Positions 6,316 through 9,164 of a stretch of 9,164 bases of DNA are shown one piece after another. A program made the position numbers and the translations under genes. The notes below the pieces were generated by a model. That model saw only the letters and a program-made list of their open reading frames with translations, made no database searches and had not been told where the DNA came from. This DNA is from Clostridia bacterium. GTDB taxonomy: Bacteria; Bacillota; Clostridia; Oscillospirales; QAMX01. The stretch is taken from NCBI GenBank assembly GCA_017556885.1, contig JAFYLV010000078.1, positions 1-9,164 of the forward strand. Reading direction: 5' to 3'. Every line of letters starts with the position of its first letter. Within the stretch, counting starts at the first letter, position 1.

Positions 6316-6975
6316 TTATTTCATTGCTTTGACCGCTTTGACAATGCGGCTGGTGCCGAGGCGGTCAGCACCGAGGGAAAGCATCTGTTCTGCATCCGCA
6401 AGGCTGGAAATTCCGCCCGCCGCCTTGACCCGCACACCGGGACCGACGTTTTTCACCATCAGCTCCACATCCGCAAAGGTCGCGCCGCCGGTGGAGAAGC
6501 CGGTGGAGGTCTTGATGAAATCGGCTCCCGCCTTGGTAACGATACCGCACATGCGGATCTTTTCCTCTTCTGTCAGAAGGCAGGTCTCGATGATAACTTT
6601 AAGGATCTTCTCCCCGCAGGCAGCCTTGACCGCGGCGATCTCCGAACATAACTCCGCATCGCGTCCATCCTTGAGCCATCCGATGTTGATGACCATATCG
6701 ATCTCGTCGGCGCCGCGGGCGATGGCATCCTTCGCTTCAAAGCACTTGGCCTCCGTGGTGGAATAGCCGTTGGGGAAGCCGATCACGGTGCATACGGCGA
6801 CCCGACCGGCAAGATACTCCGCCGCATCGTGAACGTACGAGGCAGGGATGCATACGGACGCGGTGCGGTATTTCAGCGCATCCTCACAGATCGCAAGGAT
6901 CTCCGTGCGGGTTGCCGCCGGAGAAAGCAGCGTATGATCCACATGGGCAAGAATCTCCGAAACGCTATAGGACAT
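6316..6975 (-). CDS. deoC: deoxyribose-phosphate aldolase
   Basis: DeoC is a cytoplasmic class I aldolase that cleaves 2-deoxy-D-ribose 5-phosphate to glyceraldehyde 3-phosphate and acetaldehyde in deoxynucleoside breakdown. The 219-residue product is full length. Visible motifs are DHTLLSP (13-19), CTVIGFPNG (62-70), EIDMVINIG (91-99) with the catalytic Asp93, DFIKTSTGF (152-160) with the Schiff-base Lys155, and VKAAGGI (183-189) with the second active-site Lys184. The ATG is preceded by AAAGGAG at about eight bases. The gene is a single unit with its own promoter and terminator; no deoB, deoD, pdp or nucleoside transporter gene is adjacent in the window. Confidence 0.98.
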   Translation of the reverse strand: MSYSVSEILAHVDHTLLSPAATRTEILAICEDALKYRTASVCIPASYVHDAAEYLAGRVAVCTVIGFPNGYSTTEAKCFEAKDAIARGADEIDMVINIGWLKDGRDAELCSEIAAVKAACGEKILKVIIETCLLTEEEKIRMCGIVTKAGADFIKTSTGFSTGGATFADVELMVKNVGPGVRVKAAGGISSLADAEQMLSLGADRLGTSRIVKAVKAMK

Positions 6976-7005
6976 AAAACGATCTCCTTTATGTTTTTTC
7001 TTTTC

Positions 7006-7034
7006 ATTCTATCACGGCATCTTCCGCTTGTAAA
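7006..7034 (-). promoter_or_regulatory. sigma-A-type promoter of deoC
   Basis: On the minus strand, -35 TTTACA (7034-7029) and -10 TAGAAT (7011-7006) are separated by 17 bases, each matching consensus at five of six positions. The -35 box begins only four bases past the spo0A terminator hairpin. Predicted transcription starts near 6999. Confidence 0.8.
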
Positions 7035-7037
7035 GAT

Positions 7038-7079
7038 AAGATGCGCAGAGTTGAGATTTTCTCCCGCTCTGCGCATCTT
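7038..7079 (-). terminator. intrinsic terminator of spo0A
   Basis: AAGATGCGCAGAG (7038-7050) and CTCTGCGCATCTT (7067-7079) form a perfect 13-bp stem with a 16-base loop, 29 bases after the spo0A stop. The following minus-strand tract (ATCTTTAC) is only moderately T-rich. Leakage of transcription into deoC is therefore possible. Confidence 0.85.
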
Positions 7080-7108
7080 TTCATACATTTCATCAAAAAC
7101 TATTCCGC

Positions 7109-7876
7109 TCAGACAGCCTCGCCCCGCGATTTCAGAGTCAGCCGATCGGCGATCATGGCAATGAATTCACTGTTCGTCGGTTTGCCCTTGGCATTGGATA
7201 CGGTATATCCGAAGATGGACTGCAGCACCTCCAGATCGCCCCGTTCCCATGCCACCTCGATGGCATGGCGGATGGCGCGTTCCACCCGGCTTGCAGTGGT
7301 GGAAAACTGTTTTGCCACGGTGGGATAGAGAATTTTCGTCACAGCATTGATGGCGTCAGGATCGTTGACCGCGAGGATAACACCTTCGCGCAGGTACTGG
7401 TACCCCTTGATATGCGCTGGGACACCCACCGTGTGCAGAAGTCCCGTCACTTCCGCATAAAGAGAAAAGGGTCTGTCCTTTCGGGGTCGCATGGGTATCA
7501 CGTTTCCGCCTGCAAGTTCCTCCACCCGTTCGGAGAGAACCGCCGCCTCAAAGGGCTTGAGCAGAAGATAGTCGGCACCGAGAGCCGATGCTTCCGCCGA
7601 GATACGGTCATTGACGAACGAAGTCATCAAAATCACTTTGGGTTGTTTCGCAAGTTTACCGGACATGACCTCCCGCAGCACCGCAAGCCCATCCAGCCGG
7701 GTCAGCATCATATCAAGAAGCAGGATATCCGGCCGTTTGTCCCGCACCGCAGCGAGTATTGCCGGCCCGTCTCCGGAAAGGGCGATACAGCGGACATCCC
7801 GCTTATCGGACAGTACACCTCGCAGCTGTTCCCCGTACTCTGCGGTTTCCGCGCCGATCATAACCAATGTGCTCAT
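7109..7876 (-). CDS. spo0A: sporulation transcription factor Spo0A
   Basis: Spo0A is the phosphorelay response regulator that switches cells into sporulation and also affects metabolism and solventogenesis in Clostridia. The 255-residue product has a receiver domain (about 3-123) and a Spo0A C-terminal DNA-binding domain (about 138-247). The latter is highly conserved: KGYQYLREG (157-165), ILYPTVAK (182-189), recognition helix TTASRVERAIRHAIEVAW (193-210), FGYTV (222-226) and KGKPTNSEFIA (230-240). In the receiver, the phospho-acceptor Asp55, Thr85 and Lys107 (LLKPF) are present. The usual acidic pair near the N-terminus (DD in B. subtilis) reads Ala9-Glu10, and the usual DxxMP segment reads DMMLTRLDG. 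The ATG at 7876 has AAAGGA 11 bases upstream. It is monocistronic here, without the spoIVB gene that often precedes spo0A. Confidence 0.97.
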   Translation of the reverse strand: MSTLVMIGAETAEYGEQLRGVLSDKRDVRCIALSGDGPAILAAVRDKRPDILLLDMMLTRLDGLAVLREVMSGKLAKQPKVILMTSFVNDRISAEASALGADYLLLKPFEAAVLSERVEELAGGNVIPMRPRKDRPFSLYAEVTGLLHTVGVPAHIKGYQYLREGVILAVNDPDAINAVTKILYPTVAKQFSTTASRVERAIRHAIEVAWERGDLEVLQSIFGYTVSNAKGKPTNSEFIAMIADRLTLKSRGEAV

Positions 7877-7912
7877 ATTGTGTCATTTCCTTTCTTTTTG
7901 CTTTGCAGTCAA

Positions 7913-7941
7913 AATATATCATCCCCCGCCACAAACTGCAA
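7913..7941 (-). promoter_or_regulatory. possible sigma-A-type promoter of spo0A
   Basis: On the minus strand, TTGCAG (7941-7936) and TATATT (7918-7913) have a 17-base spacer. The -10 is good and the -35 weak. The start would lie near 7906, 30 bases before the gene. I found no convincing sigma-H promoter in this gap. Confidence 0.55.
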
Positions 7942-7998
7942 TAGTTTTTATAAAATCCGGCACTTTTCTCATCGGGAATATCTCCGGTTTTTCTATAG

Positions 7999-8030
7999 TT
8001 TTCGTCCCCCTTCTCCCCTTCGGGACAAAA
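7999..8030. repeat. imperfect inverted repeat between divergent spo0A and flippase promoters
   Basis: TTTT-C-GTCCC (7999-8008) pairs with GGGACAAAA (8022-8030), giving nine pairs with one bulged base and a 13-base C/T-rich loop. It lies between the spo0A and flippase promoters and could be an operator or a remnant terminator. No function can be assigned. Confidence 0.3.
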
Positions 8031-8073
8031 GGTTGCACATTCCGCCTTTTTCTGTCGGAAATCGCGCGCCCGC

Positions 8074-8102
8074 TTTACATCTGCCGGAATTTGATTTATA
8101 AT
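8074..8102 (+). promoter_or_regulatory. sigma-A-type promoter of the flippase gene
   Basis: -35 TTTACA (8074-8079) and a perfect -10 TATAAT (8097-8102) are separated by 17 bases. Predicted transcription starts near 8109, about 30 bases before the TTG start codon. Confidence 0.88.
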
Positions 8103-8123
8103 GTCTAAAATAACCTACGGGGA

Positions 8124-8130
8124 AGGAGGT
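8124..8130 (+). promoter_or_regulatory. ribosome binding site that fixes the TTG start of the flippase gene
   Basis: AGGAGGT is a perfect anti-16S match eight bases before TTG at 8139. An in-frame TAA at 8106-8108 closes the frame upstream, and the first in-frame ATG is not until codon 37, inside the conserved N-terminal region. TTG is therefore the only plausible start. Confidence 0.88.
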
Positions 8131-8138
8131 CCTGTCTC

Positions 8139-9164
8139 TTGTCCGAAAGCACGGCAAAAAATGTAGCCCGCGGGGCATTCGTACTGCTATTGTCCAATTT
8201 CATCGTCAAGATCATCGGCATCTGTTATAAAATCCCGCTGACCGACATGATCGGCCCGCTGGGTATGTCCTATTTCCATTCCGCCTTCGAGGTGCAACAG
8301 ATCCTGCTGACCTTTTCCCTGTCTCTGCCCGTGGCAGTGTCCAAGCTCGTGGCAGAATCCGCCTCCCTCGGCCGCGGCGCGGAGGTGCGACGCATTTTCC
8401 GCGTCACTCTCCTCACATTCTCTCTCATCGGCATTTTAGGTACGGCCATTCTCATCCTTGGTGCGCCTGCCTTTGCCGCCGCCACCGTTTCCGTCAAGGC
8501 GCAGTATTCCATCATCGCCCTCGCGCCCTCCCTCTTTCTGTATGCCATCGCCGCCACCTTCCGCGGCATGTATCAGGGCCTCGGCAATATGGTCCCCACC
8601 GCCGCAACCCAGATCACCGAGGCGATCGCCAAGCTTTTCTTCGGCGTTTTGATCGCCGACCGTTGCATCAAAGCGGGGCTTTCGGATGAGTTCGTCGCCG
8701 CCGGCGCCATTTCCGGCACCACCATCGGCATTGTCTTTTCCGTGCTGATCCTTATCCCCCTCTACTTCCTGCCCATATCCCGCCGCCGCATGACGGCCAT
8801 CCCCAGCGGCGGCGAAAGCGCTCCGGCCGGCAAGCTTCTCCGGCGACTGCTCGGCGTCGCCATTCCCGTCACCGCCTCTTCCTTCATTGTTAACCTGACC
8901 AGTTTTCTCGACTTGTTCTGCATCTCCAACCGTCTGCAGTTTATCGGCATGAGTGAGGACGTCGCCGCCACCGTTTACGGCGGATATAAGTCCTATGCGC
9001 AGCTGCTTTTCAATCTGCCACCCTCCCTCATTGCCTCCATCGGCCTCGGCATCCTGCCCGCCATCGCCGCCGCCCACGTGACCGGCAAGGCAGAAAAGCG
9101 CTCCGGCATCATCAATTCCGCCCTGCGCGTAACCATTCTCTTTGCTATGCCCTGCGCCGTCGGT
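8139..9164 (+). CDS. SpoVB/MurJ-type lipid flippase (MOP superfamily), N-terminal part cut by window edge
   Basis: This is a polytopic membrane protein of the polysaccharide biosynthesis (Polysacc_synt, MATE-like) family. Relatives include stage V sporulation protein B and the lipid II flippases MurJ/YtgP, which move undecaprenyl-linked wall precursors across the membrane. The frame starts at TTG and stays open for 342 codons to the window end; full-length relatives run to roughly 500-550 residues. The N-terminus ARGAFVLLLSNFIVKIIG (10-27) begins the first membrane helix, LPVAVSKLVAES (63-74) ends the second, and FRGMYQGLGNMVPTA (141-155) is the family signature. Later segments (about 190-212, 236-262 and 285-312) are also hydrophobic. 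Codon use is strongly GC-rich (39 of 60 in one counted row). It is transcribed divergently from spo0A. SpoVB versus MurJ assignment would need the full sequence and a tree. Confidence 0.92.
   Translation, partial: MSESTAKNVARGAFVLLLSNFIVKIIGICYKIPLTDMIGPLGMSYFHSAFEVQQILLTFSLSLPVAVSKLVAESASLGRGAEVRRIFRVTLLTFSLIGILGTAILILGAPAFAAATVSVKAQYSIIALAPSLFLYAIAATFRGMYQGLGNMVPTAATQITEAIAKLFFGVLIADRCIKAGLSDEFVAAGAISGTTIGIVFSVLILIPLYFLPISRRRMTAIPSGGESAPAGKLLRRLLGVAIPVTASSFIVNLTSFLDLFCISNRLQFIGMSEDVAATVYGGYKSYAQLLFNLPPSLIASIGLGILPAIAAAHVTGKAEKRSGIINSALRVTILFAMPCAVG

Noticed and set aside
7265..8101. 278-residue open frame on the plus strand, antisense to spo0A and its promoter region
   Set aside because: Mirror frame of spo0A that also runs through the divergent promoter region; no domain recognised.
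8436..9077. 213-residue Gly/Asp-rich open frame on the minus strand opposite the flippase
   Set aside because: It is the mirror of the GCC/ATC-rich membrane-protein codons, ending where the flippase has its TTA codon at 8436. The low-complexity composition is an artefact.

Overview
The window looks like chromosomal DNA from a spore-former-lineage Firmicute, most likely Clostridia of the Oscillospirales/Ruminococcaceae type. The grounds are a dcw-type division and cell-wall cluster in Gram-positive order, a recognisable Spo0A, AGGAGG-type ribosome binding sites, sigma-A-like promoters, and moderately high GC (about 60-65% in sampled rows of core genes). This assignment is inferred from gene content only.

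Left half, minus strand (4819 down to 1): the start of the dcw operon, reading right to left: mraZ, rsmH, an ftsL-like gene, a class B penicillin-binding protein with two PASTA domains, and the first 117 codons of murE, cut by the window edge. A strong promoter (TTGATT-N16-TATAAT) precedes mraZ. Three AAGTGG boxes exactly 11 bp apart sit at the predicted transcription start, as expected for MraZ autorepression. mraZ and rsmH overlap by one base (TGATG). A perfect 8-bp inverted repeat lies between the ftsL-like gene and the PBP gene.

Middle, plus strand (4836-6298): two unrelated GNAT acetyltransferase genes, one of the phosphinothricin/YncA type. Both have lower GC and use TCA and TTA codons that the flanking core genes largely avoid, so they look like accessory genes inserted between core loci. 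A LexA-like palindrome and a separate dyad lie upstream of the first. A 12-bp-stem terminator separates the second from deoC and should act in both directions.

Right half: deoC (deoxyribose-phosphate aldolase) and spo0A (sporulation master regulator), both on the minus strand, each with its own promoter and terminator. The spo0A terminator hairpin directly abuts the deoC promoter. Divergent from spo0A, a TTG-initiated gene for a SpoVB/MurJ-type lipid flippase runs off the right end, open for 342 codons.

Functionally, the division and peptidoglycan genes (mraZ to murE) and the flippase share the theme of wall precursor synthesis and septal wall building. Spo0A adds developmental control, and deoC and the acetyltransferases are metabolic or accessory. 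I see no CRISPR array, transposase, phage gene, tRNA or rRNA, and no clear new multi-gene system. The most unusual points are the altered receiver acidic pocket of Spo0A, its non-standard neighbourhood, and several unexplained intergenic dyads.
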